Shown piece after piece: positions 21,175-32,780 of a stretch of 64,000 bases of DNA (its first letter is position 1; each line of letters begins with the position of its first letter). Source of the stretch: Fasciola hepatica (Eukaryota > Platyhelminthes > Trematoda > Plagiorchiida > Fasciolidae); NCBI GenBank assembly GCA_948099385.1, contig CANUEZ040000164.1:3610501-3674500 (forward strand). Reading direction: 5' to 3'. Made by a program: the position numbers and the translations under genes. The notes under the pieces are model-generated. The model had not been told where the DNA came from and searched no databases. It saw only the letters and a list, made by a program, of their open reading frames with translations.

Positions 21175-21945
21175 TCACAGTATACAAATCGTCAGATAAA
21201 ATAAAGTACTCCGGTTTTGGGCGCGGATAAGTGAGGTTAAGTGCCTCCAGCTAGCTCGGTGGAAAGTTCTTTCTGCGGTTGGTCTATGAAATATTCGTGT
21301 TGGCACTGAAAGCCCACCCCTTTCCGGTAGGCTGTCGCATTCCGGGAAGCTGCTCACGACCAAGGTGTGTGCAAGAGATAAGCCAAACTTGAAAATGTGG
21401 TCAAGGATGTTCCGGCTTTTAGTTGAGCACGTCACCTGCTGAGTCTAGCCTACTAAGCAGGAGCTAGTCAAAAAGCGTAGCAGCACCCAAAGTGGACCTA
21501 CTGATACCTGGTGCAGCTATGTCGACGGCCACCGGTTTGGGGTAGGGAAGGTCGGCTACAACGTTTACCACTTCTACTGTAGAAAAGAGGTCGTTTCGAC
21601 CGGTATTAGGGGTGCGGTAAACGCAACTAATAATGAAGTCAGAACCTCCTGTAGTGACCTATGACCGAACTGAGTCCGATAACTTATTCTGTATGGGCGG
21701 CTGATATGCTTTCGTTTGCGTGGTTTGCCTTACTATTGGTACCCGATGGCCGCGATACCCTTGTTTAGATTGTCTTCTGTTAGCCAGGTTTCAGTTATTA
21801 AAATAGGATGGTAATCGGGCGTGAACAGTGATATAAGCGGCATACGCACCTTTTTCACTACTGAGCATGCGTTCAGCGTAAACTGCGAGAGCCTTTTAGT
21901 GCAGTCAAGGTTAACTTTAGGATCCTTGTAGGATTCCGGCATGAC
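21175..21945 (-). pseudogene. CR1-type AP endonuclease domain
   Basis: The N-terminal frame has 'LNACSVVKKVRMPL' (like LNxRSLxNK) and 'LITETWL', with the catalytic Glu. After a frame change, 'ISCVYRTPNTG' (like YRPPN) and 'VAVDIAAPGIS' (like GDFNAPxI) follow. The last piece (21,435-21,175) has 'NILDHIFKFGLS' (like NxLDLIF) and ends near 'ECDSL', where the catalytic SDH is expected, so the His looks replaced by Ser. This domain nicks the target DNA in active relatives. Confidence 0.75.
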
Positions 21946-21999
21946 CTTCGCTGAGGAAGAATAGGATGAGGCAATCAGGGCTGCCTAAGATTGGATAGC

Positions 22000-23690
22000 C
22001 TGCATTGTGGGTGGGAGAATATGACACACCGCTGATGGCGGAATAAGCTGGGTAAGCGTATCTGGCGCGGAGGTCAGCTAGGTTGTAGATTTAGGCTAGG
22101 TGGGGCTAGTGCCGATTGAGGCCGTTATATTGGAAGGAAGCCGGCTGTTTGTAATTTCATTCCATGCGGAACGACGCCGTCAAAAGTCGTTATCTAGAGC
22201 CATTATGCTGGTAGATACTGTCGGCCGGGGCAGAAATATAAGAGAGAGAGAGATAAGTAGCTACTAAGTGGAAGAAAACAGAAAGTGTAGTGGTATCATG
22301 TAATCTGGCCCCCGACTTAATACGGACGGCATCTCAGGTGCCCTCTTTGCATCATTAGGTTGTTGGGCCATAACCAGGAGCGGGAATGTGAAAAAGAAGT
22401 TGGGTATAGGGGCTTTGGATTGCGCAGAGACTGGAAGGCCGCGGGCACTGTTGAAAGTGTCCTGCGGTACGAAAGGGATTCAGGGTAGGCGAATTGTGTG
22501 AATGATAAAAGCGGATGATTCTTGGGACGAAATATTACTTAGAGTACGATAGATGCCACTCGAAACTAAATTAATCCTTTGATACAAAGAGTGGCATTGT
22601 TGGAAAGGCGTGGGGATTAGTGAAAGAAGTTTGATGGGGAGGATAACCAGAAGGTGTAGAAAACTCGTGGTTGGTTGGTACGTAAGGTGCAGCTAGTGAA
22701 CGGTGGTTTTGAGTGTGAAGATGAGTCTTTAATAACGTTCTATCGTCCATTGTTGCACTCTGTATTGCTTCGCTTGGGGTACTTGGCAGAAGGAGCTGTG
22801 GCCTGATGAGTGAGTTGGATCTGATGTTAGCGTCCAGAATTTGCGCTGCACATAGTAATGACGTTTTCTCTGGTCTGTGAGATGGTCCATGTACAGCTAA
22901 TTTGTGCACGGTTGACTGTCAAGCGGCCCTAGAAGCCGCTTGACGTGATGGACTAAAAGGATGTGTGCTTTTATTGATGGATTGAGGGTTCCTTGGTATG
23001 TTTGGTAGGCTGGTTGGGCAGGTCATACCGTTATCGGTCGTGCCTAATATTCCGGTGATAAATGATTGCGGGTTTTAGCGGGTGAGTCCAGGGCGGGACA
23101 GCTTGGCAGGGTTGAACTCTGTGATTCTTGTTTTCTTTGGCGTTGGTTGGCGAGGCGAGGCTGAAATGGATATACTTAAGTCCACGCCAAACATACGGGA
23201 TGGACGTTCTGATGAACGAGAAGTCAGACTGATATTGTATGTACGCTGCGCTTTATCAGACGGCGGGGAAACAGATAGCTGGGGGCGAACGCGTAGCCGA
23301 GTAAGTGCTGGTTGACTTGGCAAATTCACTTTGCAGTAGGGTTTTGTTTCAGCAATATTAACATTTTCGAAATGGGTTCTCAATGCGAGAGTGGGTCAGC
23401 TGCTAATGAAATATTTGGCAGACATATGGTCAAGGAATTTGAACAACAGTGGAAGAGGTTTCCGCTGACATTTCTCTGGTGGCCGAAAGCCCTGCAGGGG
23501 ATAGTTTCACGATAATAGCCTCCAAAAGGCTATGTTTTGCTTCCTAATAGGGGCTGTGAAGGGTTTATTGAAAACAGTGGCGTTTTTTTGGGTTGCTTAT
23601 CCCTGGCACCATTTCCAAGGCAATGGAGTCTATGAAAATCCCAGCCGTGACTAGGTCTTGGGCTGACCGTTTATTGGGGGATTAGAGATG
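22000..23690. other. Unassigned; possible ORF1 region of the CR1-type element
   Basis: Minus-strand frames 22,909-22,571 and 23,383-23,075 are Ser/Pro/Thr-rich and lie directly upstream of the endonuclease, where ORF1 is expected. I see no zinc knuckle or coiled-coil motif, so the assignment rests on position only. A short (GA)n run lies near 22,241-22,252. Confidence 0.3.
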
Positions 23691-23699
23691 TATTTAGTA

Positions 23700-24480
23700 G
23701 AATCGGCCTAGACGGGGTTTCATCAGCAGAAGCAGCTTGCCGTTGTTGTTTTGACTCATCCCTTTTATTCCGCCCCCCTGAAAAATACCAATCAAGCCGC
23801 CAGAACACGGATTCAGCGGAAGTTTCGAAGCTTTTGATTGATGAGTACCTTTGGTGCAGCGTTTGCTTCTTAGATGAAGTGACTCGACTGCTGGATGAAG
23901 ATAGACAAGTCGAACTATATTACCCTGACTTTTACAAGGCTTTTGACCCAGTTATTCACAACCTGTTGCTGAGCAAGTTGGGGCCGTTCGGTGCAGGCCC
24001 GCCAGCCCATAGGTGGCTGACGGATTTTCTTTCCTGCAGGACGTTTTATGGTGAATTAGGAAGCAGAAGCTCGAGCCTGGTAAACGTCACCAGCTGAGTA
24101 CCCCAGGGATCCATCTTGGGCCGGGTACTATTTTTGGTGTCTAGTACCGGTCTGACACCCACCACTCAACCGTTGGTTTCGCTTCTGTGGGTGACGGGCT
24201 AGTTTTGGGTCTGGGGGCGGGGCCGACCTGGACAGTGATATAGGAACCGTCCTGAACTGGGCATACATATAAGGAGCTCCAAGGAATGCTGGAAAAGCCA
24301 TTTTCTGTGGGGGACAAAAGATAGCTTAACTGTCATCTAGGACCAGGGGCCGTTTGCTATAGAGGCAGTTTTCAGAGTTAAAGGCTTCGAATTCATCTTG
24401 AGCAGTGGTTGTGAATGAACAGATCATTGCGGTGCCGCTGTATGAAAAGCTTGTGTTGAATTCTTTAGAAAGCGATCAAC
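23700..24480 (+). pseudogene. CR1-type RT remnant D
   Basis: The plus-strand frame 23,834-24,097 contains 'DFYKAFDPVIHNLLLSKL' (A domain, like DFSKAFDxVxHxxLLxKL) and 'WLTDFLSCRTF' (like WLxxFLxxRxQ). A stop near 24,095 is followed by 'VPQGSILGRVLFLV', the B domain. The C domain is not recognisable. Opposite in strand to the CR1-type element next to it, so it is a separate insertion. Confidence 0.78.
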
Positions 24481-24504
24481 TTTGTTGTAGCAGTCTTATT
24501 TATT

Positions 24505-25125
24505 GGGAGTAGAGCGTAGCTCAAATACTGAACCTCAAAATCAGAAAGTGATTGGTTAGATGATTCAGCGGTACTGAATTAACAAATTATAAACATGTTG
24601 ATCACGTCCAAATCTCAACTGTACAGCCGCGACGTTTAACAACGAGAACCAGAGTTCGGCTAAGGCTATTGTCAGGTATGACTGTCACAACAGTCAGAGT
24701 TTGAGTCAAAGAGATGTCACGATACATCAGCAAGATGAAAACAGGTGTTTGAATGGTTGATTTGTTCTGTGCTTGTTCGAGGATCGACAAAACAAATAGC
24801 ACTATCTCAACAACGCAAGTTTGTGAAAATGACTGGGACAGATCTACGCAACCCAGATAAGTATATCACAAATCGGCCATTTAGACACTCCCTTATACTT
24901 TGCCCATGTTTCATGACATCCCTTCGACCTGAACTGTGACCGTCGTGGCAGTCATATCTTACAATAACCTTTGCCAAACTCTGGTTCTCGTTATTGAACG
25001 CCGTGGCCGTACAGTTGAGATTTGTACGTGAATAACATGCGCATAATTTGTTAACTCAGTACCGCTGAATCATGGAACTAATCATGTTCTGATTTTGAGG
25101 TTCTTTATTTGAGCTACGCATTACT
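24505..25125. repeat. Inverted pair of degenerate BEL/Pao-type LTRs
   Basis: The left arm (about 24,505-24,700) is the reverse complement of the right arm (about 24,930-25,125) with scattered differences. Shared runs include 'CTCAACTGTAC' and 'AACGAGAACCAGAGTT'. The right arm runs on to 'GCTACGCATTACTCA' and 'GGTTACAATAC', which parallel the 3' end of the intact BEL/Pao LTR ('GCTACGCATTGCTCA', 'CGTTACAATAC'). The spacer is about 230 bp. The right arm leads into a BEL gag remnant, so it is that copy's 5' LTR; the left is a second LTR in reverse. Confidence 0.75.
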
Positions 25126-25129
25126 CACG

Positions 25130-26390
25130 ATCGGAATATCGGTTACAATACCCAACTTGAAAACTTTACGAAGAAGTTAACCAAAAACGATAAGAAGGGG
25201 ACAAAGGCAACTTAAAGTTGGACGGGAAGTAACTTCGCAAGTCCGTGGCGTATTTTTGTGTGGAACTGATTCTTCAAATATCACCGGGTCTAATATTACT
25301 GTCTGTGCAACTTCGTTTATTTTATTCAACGATACAAAAGTTAAACGTGTTAGTGTTCATGGATAAGGAACAGTAGAATTTGAAAACCAGCTTTAGCTAG
25401 CTGAGGAAGAAGCCGGATCAGCCAAGAGAGGAAGACCTCTAAGACAGGAGTGAGAGGTGATTCTGGAAACCGCGGAGTAGAAGAAAATTCAACTTTAGCG
25501 ATTTAATGGGATGACAGAAGCGGATTTGTGCCAGCAAAACACGCAAATCACCTATCTAAAGTGGAAGAGTCCTCATTCCACGGAAGCGCAGGAAAGCACT
25601 GCGAGCCCATCAAAAACTACGGGAGCCTTATAGAATAGGTAACTTTTGATCCGGGGCAGAGATTCTTGTACCTGTTACATTACTGTGGTGAAGGGGCCGG
25701 GGAAGCGATCGACGGGCACTCGATGCTGGATCCCTGAGGGCTTTACGCCCAAGCACGTGAAATCTTGAAAGACCTGTTTGGGCAACCGTTAGAGGTCGCT
25801 CTGAACTTGGTCGACGGGGTACTATTAGAGGCAAGACTCTCCAAAGGCGAGTCTGGCTCTCTAGACAGCCTGATGATGAAAATGTAAAACTGCAGAATCG
25901 CCCTAAATCACCCAGGTTATCGATCGGATGTGAGAGTACTACACATATTGGGAGTTAAGGAGCGCAGTTTACCCAAGTAATCACAGAGTAGATGGGCCAA
26001 GAAAACCGAGAGGAAAGGTAGATCTGGGCGAGGAACCACTTTTGAGGACCTAAGGCTGGTTTTAGTCCGCCTTGCCCTAATGAAAAGTAGCCGTTCCGGT
26101 TAACTTGGGCATAGGACAAGCAAGCTACGTAGGACTAAGAAAGCGTAACTAAGCTGGACTAGGGACCGTTATAGAGGTCATACATGGGCAAACCCACAGG
26201 CTCTATCCCGCGGGGGTGAAAATTTCCCTGTGTGTAAGGTTTGTGGCGCGCTGCGTCGCCCAGTGCAATGTCCTCACTTTCGTGACGTGGACGTCGACGA
26301 ACGATGGGTAATGGATAAGAGACTGGGCTCATGCTTTTTTGTCTCAGTGATTTACATCGAGCAGTGGTGTGCTAAATGAAAACTAGTTGT
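25130..26390 (+). pseudogene. BEL/Pao gag remnant
   Basis: Follows the right arm of the LTR pair. Across frame changes it encodes a decayed gag with 'CGEGAGEAIDGHSMLDP', 'AREILKDLFGQPLEV' and 'NLVDGVLLEARLSKGES', collinear with the gag of the element at 41.3 kb. Farther on come a damaged zinc knuckle ('VCKVCGALRRPVQCP') and 'DERWVMDKRLGSCFFV' near 26,220-26,345, matching the two-knuckle region. The protease is not reached. It is older than the intact element, as shown by many stops. Confidence 0.8.
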
Positions 26391-26399
26391 ATTCGAGAT

Positions 26400-26790
26400 G
26401 AACGCTACGGGAAAATTTCATTGCACACTGCCCGAAACCGGGAAGAGAAATGCAGAGGAAACCCCAAAATCGATTGCGGTTTGCGCAAATCCTAGGGCCA
26501 ATAGTACGCCAATTATAATATTGATAATAATAATAATTTATTTCTGATAACACCGAAGCATGCTGCAATGCAAGATCAAACAGTACAGTTGAAAGCTGAA
26601 TCAGAGTTACAGGAGGATTGTGCAATTATGTGAACTCGATTAAATGTGAGAGAGCGTTCAAGTCAGTTGTTGCGGTACCGCCCGCGAATTTAAACTGAAG
26701 GTCCGGTGGTCGATCCGGCTGAAGGCATTCATCTATTGACGTATACTTATCTGTGGATTACTTTATCTTTCCTCTCGCAGAACTGAACAC
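26400..26790. other. Unassigned, with short AAT repeat
   Basis: Contains a short (AAT)n-like run near 26,515-26,540. I see no coding signal; this is probably the junction between the BEL remnant and dispersed repeat R3. Confidence 0.4.
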
Positions 26791-26799
26791 CTGTATAAT

Positions 26800-27400
26800 A
26801 AATGTAACCACATGGTCAATATTGATTAGTCTTCCACTTCCGCTTTGACATTTCATACAAACCCTACATAAAGTTAACAATTTGCCGCACGCTCACCTGT
26901 TTTCCTCCGGCCGTTCCCTGCCACCATCACTCTGGTAGTATCCCTACCAAGAAATACGCAGTTTTTTGCCACATATATGATTCCTCCAGTATACAGCCAC
27001 CACTTTGTATACTACCATCGTTGCAGACTGAAATATTTCCATGTTAATACTTCTTGACATACCTGTCGTAAAGTGAATAATTCACCGAACGCTTCGACAA
27101 GATTTCTATCCATATGCCTCTCATATTCTGTAGCGCACCAAAAACATTTCCTTTGAATATGTTCGAATTTCCACTAGTGGTAATTATTTCATACACCACC
27201 TATGCATGTACTCCAGACCAACTGACATCATTCGACCTTGACCTTCAAATTTGCCGGGCATTATTACAGTTTTAGTTCACTGCAACACTCTCTCTGATAC
27301 TCTGCATGCACTTGTTGTACCTTTTTGTGAATTGTCATTCCGGCATTACTATAATCATCTGATCATGCATTCTAGCATGCTTCGGCCGCATCCGAAATAT
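26800..27400 (+). repeat. Long AT-rich dispersed repeat, copy R3
   Basis: 26,915-27,095 matches the reverse complement of 16,880-17,055, and 27,230-27,260 resembles 1,530-1,565. A fragment without the GC-rich head. It ends near an (ATT)n microsatellite. Confidence 0.65.
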
Positions 27401-27402
27401 AC

Positions 27403-27403
27403 A

Positions 27404-27437
<34 letters not shown>
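27403..27437. repeat. (ATT)n microsatellite
   Basis: About eleven ATT units in tandem. It separates dispersed-repeat copies R3 and R4, which point in opposite directions. Confidence 0.97.
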
Positions 27438-27438
<1 letters not shown>

Positions 27439-27479
27439 GGCAGGGTGTAGTTATTCTGCCTAATAGTGGAGTGGATAGG

Positions 27480-29310
27480 GAAAAGTATAGACTCATACAA
27501 ACCCTAGTGAAGGAAGACTGTCCTGCCGGAGAACCGAACTGGATTGATAGATACATGGACATCGTGAAAATGAAACATTCCCGAAGGGGACGTTATCAAA
27601 CAATAGAGCTTTGCAATGTATGAGAGGGGTTACGACGTAAGGTTAGACGATGAAAAGTGGTGGCATTACGCATAAAGAACAAGAAAACCAGTCGAGGATT
27701 ACAGTTGTGAAGTTCGCTGAGTGTATATCAACTGAGTCAGTGGCATAACAAACGGACAACAAATTTGACTGTGGTTACCAAAGTGATGGTGAAAGAAGCA
27801 GCCGGATAAAACATGTAGACTTTGAGCGGATTATCTTGCTTTCAGAAAAAAAGAATATAATGCATCAACATGAAACTGGAAACTGGCGAAACATGGGTGT
27901 GTGGTGCTCAACTACAACAGTAGGAAAGACAGAGCTGGCAAAAGTGATGGAGTGACGGGTAGGAGACTGCCAGTTTATGTTCATTACAGATAGTGGACCA
28001 CTTTATGGTAACGGAACGGAACTCTGCGGCACAAGAGCTTGTCGGAAGTGCATGTGTGGGACATGATACCATCCAAGGTGGGGGTATTGCAATGCTACAG
28101 CCCTAAGTGAGCGAACAGCAGGACTGACAGAGAAAGCAAACAACCATAGAATCATCGATGATTGGGAATCTCTAAAGATACATTTCGCAGTGTCATATAC
28201 TGTTTGAAGATAAAGGTACGGAAGTGAATGGCAAAGGTGAATGCGTTAGTCTTCGGGCATATTGGTCAAAGTAAAAAAGGAGTGCTGTTTATTTTAGCGA
28301 ATGGTTAGGTTTACAAATAAGACTGGTGAATAGTTTGGCACGAAACCGCGGGGAAGTGGACCGGGAACAACTAGCGAAGAAAGTAGATGGGTTTTTAGGC
28401 ATGCAGTAATTATGCACCAAGGAAAGCAAATTTTGCTGGGCGTACAAGGCGGTAAATTATGAAGGCGGATTTGGAAGCGAGCGCGGTGGAAGGTCCATGT
28501 TAGCTGGAGGAGATAGCAGCATATTTGCAGAATTGTGAGTAGATGAATGGTGTTCTTTTAGTTTATTTGGTCCGCCTCCGGTGCTAGTGGGTGGGGCTGA
28601 CTGTGAGTCGGACACTCACCCTGAAAACAACTTCTGGAGGCAGGAGGTGCGATCCACCAGCCTATTTGCGCCGGCACATCGTTGCAGAAATCCTGCACGC
28701 CCAATGTGCACCGGTCGAAGCGGTGGATCTGACCGCGCCCCGCACTGGTGGAATTTGCACAGGTGATGTTGGTCGAGATCGCACAGATATAGAGACGGAG
28801 TAGTCTAGGAGATTGCAAGAGATCCTGGAGAACAGGGTCAGTGAGTGAGCGACGGAATGATGGACGGGTATCAGATTTTCAGCCAGAAATGTGAGCCAGA
28901 TAGTTCACCGGCATTATCTCCGGATCATTTCAAGGCATCAAAAGAAAAATGCTCGCTTGTTGGTGTCTGAAAACAAAGGAGTACAGAGACGCCGAATGGG
29001 ATGCCCCCAGCTGAGGATCAACGATCAGTGATGAAAAAAGAAATCCAATAATTAAGACACAGACCCCTTTTGGGAAGAATGAGGACTGTGAGCCATTGTG
29101 AGTGAATAAGAATACAAAATAATGACCACAACTAGGAATAAGAATGATGATTTGGAGGTAATGGTGGTTGCCGAAATTGGATTTAGTGTTGGAAAGCTGG
29201 AGAAAAATAAGGAAGGGCAACGGGGTCAGTTTGGACCGAGTAAAGCAAATTAAGTATGATGGAGATAGATAAGAGACGTTAGAGCCCGTGATTTGAGGAG
29301 AATATAACAA
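27480..29310 (-). repeat. Long AT-rich dispersed repeat, copy R4 (inverted)
   Basis: The reverse complement of 28,260-28,480 aligns with 360-500 of R1, and that of 27,770-27,800 aligns with 1,160-1,190. The GC-rich head lies at 28,578-28,752. The part from 28,770 to 29,310 would be upstream of the head; a 126-residue minus-strand frame there (29,310-28,930) is hydrophobic and unrecognised. The outer limit is uncertain. Confidence 0.6.
28578..28752 (-). repeat. GC-rich repeat module, copy 3
   Basis: Reverse complement of the block at 66-245. It shares 'GTGCGGGGCGCGGTCAGATC' and 'TGCAACGATGTGC' exactly, so it is closer to copy 1 than copy 2 is. Confidence 0.8.
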
Positions 29311-29399
29311 GAGCAGTGTCAGTGATGTAAGTCATTCTAGGGGGTACATATATGCTTATATGGTGACGTTGCAAAGGGTGTTACCCGGGTCATGCTTTC

Positions 29400-30790
29400 T
29401 TTATCTATCCAAAAACCTAGGTTGCCCTCACAAGCTTGCTACAAAGTGGTGCGCTTATGGGTTAATTGAAGTACTTTTGCGACATCGAAATATTTTGTAA
29501 GAACAGTTTTGAAACGGTCTAGTGTCTGACAGGCCCGAATGTCTGCAAAAGGTCTGTTCCAAATACGAGAAAAGACGGTGATGAAGAAACTTCCTCATAG
29601 TTTTGTCCCGGAGTATGGAACTTTAGCAGTACGATTTCGGTTACGAGTGTGGTAGGGTGCGTCTTGGGCGAAACATGGATCAGTGATGGAAGTATGCTTT
29701 CTAGAATGTGAGGTTGAACAGAGAATGAAGATTGAGTTTCATACGTCGTACACACAAAGGTTCAAGTCTCAGCAGCTCACATCTCTCTTTGTAACTCGAG
29801 GGAGATGATGAGCAGTGTAAGTGCTTGGTGAAGGATCGCTGAACTCTTTCGATCGTAAGTCTGTCAGACTTGCGCATTTGAGTGTATGCCAGAGGGCAGT
29901 ACCCGACTTCATCCTGGTGTGGGATTGAGAGATCAGAGGCTGGCTGTCGCGCATTCCTAAAGTTCTGCAAACAGGGGCCATCGTTCTCTGTCTTAGCCAC
30001 CTGGTGGGTGGTTTATTCTTGAAAGGCGAACGCGCAGGAATACTGTAGGCCGAGATCTCGTACAAGTGGAGTAATGGGAATGTACGGGCCATTTGAGGCA
30101 AGGAATTCAGGAGGAATTTGACTTTTACACATGAGAATGGCCTTCTTAGCAGCGGAAAAACTCATTTTTCAAGTGTTGCACCATATAACAGGGGCGTTCA
30201 GGTCGTCAGCTATTTCGGTAAGGGTGTAGGTCAAGGTATGGGGTTCAAAGGAATATAAAATCTTGATATCATCGGGGAATAGAAACGCGGTGCCATGGGT
30301 TTTACTTTGAATACGTCGCTAATGTAGAGAAGAAATAAAAGTGGGCCTAACACACTGCCCTGTACAACACCACTTGTGACTGGCTGGGGTGATGAGAGGT
30401 AACCCTCAATGTTTACTGCTTGCGATCTCATGCTAAGATAAGATGACGACCAAAAAAGAGTGGGTCTGTTATGCCGTAAGATTTAACCTTGGATAGCAGC
30501 TGAGCCTGAGGCACGCGATCAAATGTTTTCGTCATATCATGGAAGATAACGATAAATGCCCTTCCAGAGCCATCCGACATTGTGATTAGATTAGGGAAAT
30601 CAGGTTCGCAAGTCAAACACGACCTAGAATTTAGGAAGCCGCGTCGGTGCGGATAAAATTGGCAATCTCATCTTTAACTACTCGTTTCATTATAGAAGAT
30701 ATAATGGGAGTGTGGTTTATGGGGCGGTAATTAGCAAGAACATGTAAGGCACCCTTCCTATGAAGGGGAATGATAATGTAAGTTTTCCAC
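29400..30790 (-). pseudogene. CR1-type RT remnant E with C-terminus
   Basis: The minus strand gives, in order, 'YRPINHTPIISSIMKRV' (about 30,735-30,690), 'FHDMTKTFDRVPQAQLLSKV' (30,540-30,480, A domain), 'VTSGVVQGSVLGPLLFLLYI' (30,385-30,325, B domain), a degraded C domain, then 'RLTIERVQRSFTKHL' and 'YKERCELLRLEPLCVRRMK' (29,870-29,730) and a final 'WNRPFADIRACQTLDRFK' near 29,550-29,490. It is 5'-truncated and broken by stops. Its 5' end abuts the BEL remnant at about 30,790. Confidence 0.85.
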
Positions 30791-32780
30791 TGAGAGTCAT
30801 AGCAGTCGGAGGAGAAACTCCACTTAGAGTGGTATTTTGTTGGCCTCTGTAGACAGTGGTTCTGATACCACCCTGGTGAGAGATGAGTCTACAGAGAGAC
30901 GTGAAATCCGAGAGGATCAGTTCTCATTGGCAGTAGGCACAGCAAGTGGTACCGAGGACATCTAATCAACCAAACAGCACCCATTGCTCTTCCTCTTGGC
31001 GAAGAGCAATAGAGCGGAGAGCCTGGACCCACTCCCCTATGAAGATCTGCCGATGAAGGCAATAAAGTCGGTGCAATCGATTTTGAGTCAGTTATAGGAT
31101 CTCGGCGGGTTCACAGTCGAGGAGTGGCGGAATAATGAGGCAGATCTGTTGATCAGTTGTGGTGTACCAGAAGCCCGCTTGGTCTCGAATCATGGTGCAA
31201 GAGACAGCGAAGTACCGGAAGCAGTAAGCACAATATTTGGATGGAGGTTTTATAGTAGTTTAGTGGGAAGATACAGTGAGTGGATCCAGAGGGAGATGGC
31301 AAACACTGAACAGGATTTCCAATGGCTGTGTAACGCTGAATTTCCCTACGTGGTCACTGATAGAGACACCCCATTGCAAGAAGATTGCTTAGCTCTGAAG
31401 ATGGTAGCCAGGAGTGTTGAGTATGTAACAAGTCGTTTTAGGGAGCCTGTGTCATAGAGACCCAACATGAAACCGGTGCCGAACAGCCAAGGAATGAACC
31501 TGAAAAGGTTATACTTCCTGAAAACAGGCCATTTCAAGAGGCGCAGCCAAGAATAGAATGTGTACGAGTCATGCAATGTGACTTAGACTGAGGTTATGTA
31601 GAAAGAGCAGATACATCAATAATAAACTCAAAGTTGTGGTGGCACGTATCTCACACCCGTTAGTGCGCCCAAAGAAACCGGGGAAGGTCAGGGTGGTCTT
31701 TGACTGTGCCGCAAAATGTCAGGATGTACCACTCAACGACCATATACTACAGGGTCCAGACTGGATGGCAACGGTGGTCGAGGTTGCATGCCTCTTTCGG
31801 CTGGGCAAGGTGACCACCTACGCGGACATACTGAAAATGTTTCTACGAGTGAAAATGCTCACTAAAATAGGGGCTCATTCCTTCTCCTCTGGTGGCATGA
31901 AAGCGACGTATATCGTACACCGAACGGGTACAGGCTGAGGGTTCATCCCCTTGGAACGGCACCACCTTCTGCGTTGAATTTGCCCTCCGGAAAACCCTAA
32001 AGCCTTTTGATGGCACCAACCTCTTAGAAAGAGCAATGGAACATTTCTACGTGGATCATCTTCTGGGTTCCTTTGATGACCCACACTCCGCTATTCTATA
32101 TAGGACCGAACTGACCACCATTTTGAAGGCAGGAGGACTGAGCCCTAAAGAATGGACTTCAGACTGTGGTAAGATTCTCAGTGTTATTCCGGAGTCCAAG
32201 AAACTTGAGTTAGCGAAAGAGCCCTTGTGATCCTCTTTACAACTAGAGCGCATGCTCTGAGTTTGTTGGAATCTTAAGGGTGAGAAATTCGCATTCGCTG
32301 TGGACCTACCCTAAAGACCAGCCACACGAAGGGCAATTGTATCATCAGTCTCAAGCTACAATGACCCTTTGGGTTTCATTCCACGACGGCTGTCACCCGT
32401 TAAATAGAGCTTGCTGCAGTAGCTGCGCCAAGGGGGGTGCGTTTGGACGAAATCCTTCAGGACAACTACTAGGGGCGATGGTTTGACTGGCTACACAGCT
32501 TAGATCAACTTGGCGAGATCAAGATACCTGAATGCTTGACAAGGATCGAATGTACATGCGATGCCCAACCTCATTTTGTTTTCGGATGTATCAGAAGTAA
32601 GCTACTTGTTAGTGGCCTTTGGCTGCCGGGTGACGAAAGTGGTGGGCGGCACAATCAGATAGTATTCGCAAAGGCGGGGGTGGCTCCACTGAAGGCTGTA
32701 TCCATTCCGAGGCCAGAATTGACTGCAGCAGTACTGGCCGTGAAAGCTGCGGTTTTGACAGGAAGCAAAACTTAGATGCT
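30790..32780 (+). pseudogene. BEL/Pao protease-RT-RNase H remnant
   Basis: Collinear with the intact BEL/Pao element. The protease has 'VDSGSDTTLV' near 30,845-30,880, keeping the DSG motif. The protease-RT linker frame (31,149-31,457) starts near 'LLISCGVPEARLV' and has 'FGWRFYSSLVG'. The RT frame 31,636-31,938 has 'VVFDCAAKCQDVPLNDHILQ' and 'TTYADILKMFLRVKM'; the frame 32,036-32,230 has 'FYVDHLLGSFDD', where the active-site VDD reads VDH. RNase H (32,536-32,775) has 'FAKAGVAPLKAVSIPRPELT' with the catalytic Glu. Stops and frameshifts split the pieces. No integrase or LTR remains. Confidence 0.87.

Larger units (their letters stand above)
19296..21945 (-). mobile_element. CR1/jockey-type non-LTR retrotransposon, nearly complete pol
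   Basis: The most complete non-LTR element in the window, read on the minus strand. It runs from an AP-type endonuclease (21,945-21,175) through a linker (about 21,090-20,720), the RT (about 20,640-19,808) and a C-terminal region (19,708-19,330) to a 3' tail of AAAT repeats (plus strand TTTATTTATTTA near 19,299-19,312). Such a simple-repeat tail marks the true 3' end of this class. Several stops and frame changes break the frame, so it is inactive. Upstream minus-strand frames at 22,909-22,571 and 23,383-23,075 could be ORF1, but I cannot show that. Confidence 0.8.

Noticed and set aside
27335..27562. Asn-rich protein on the minus strand
   Set aside because: The poly-Asn run is a translation of the (ATT)n microsatellite.
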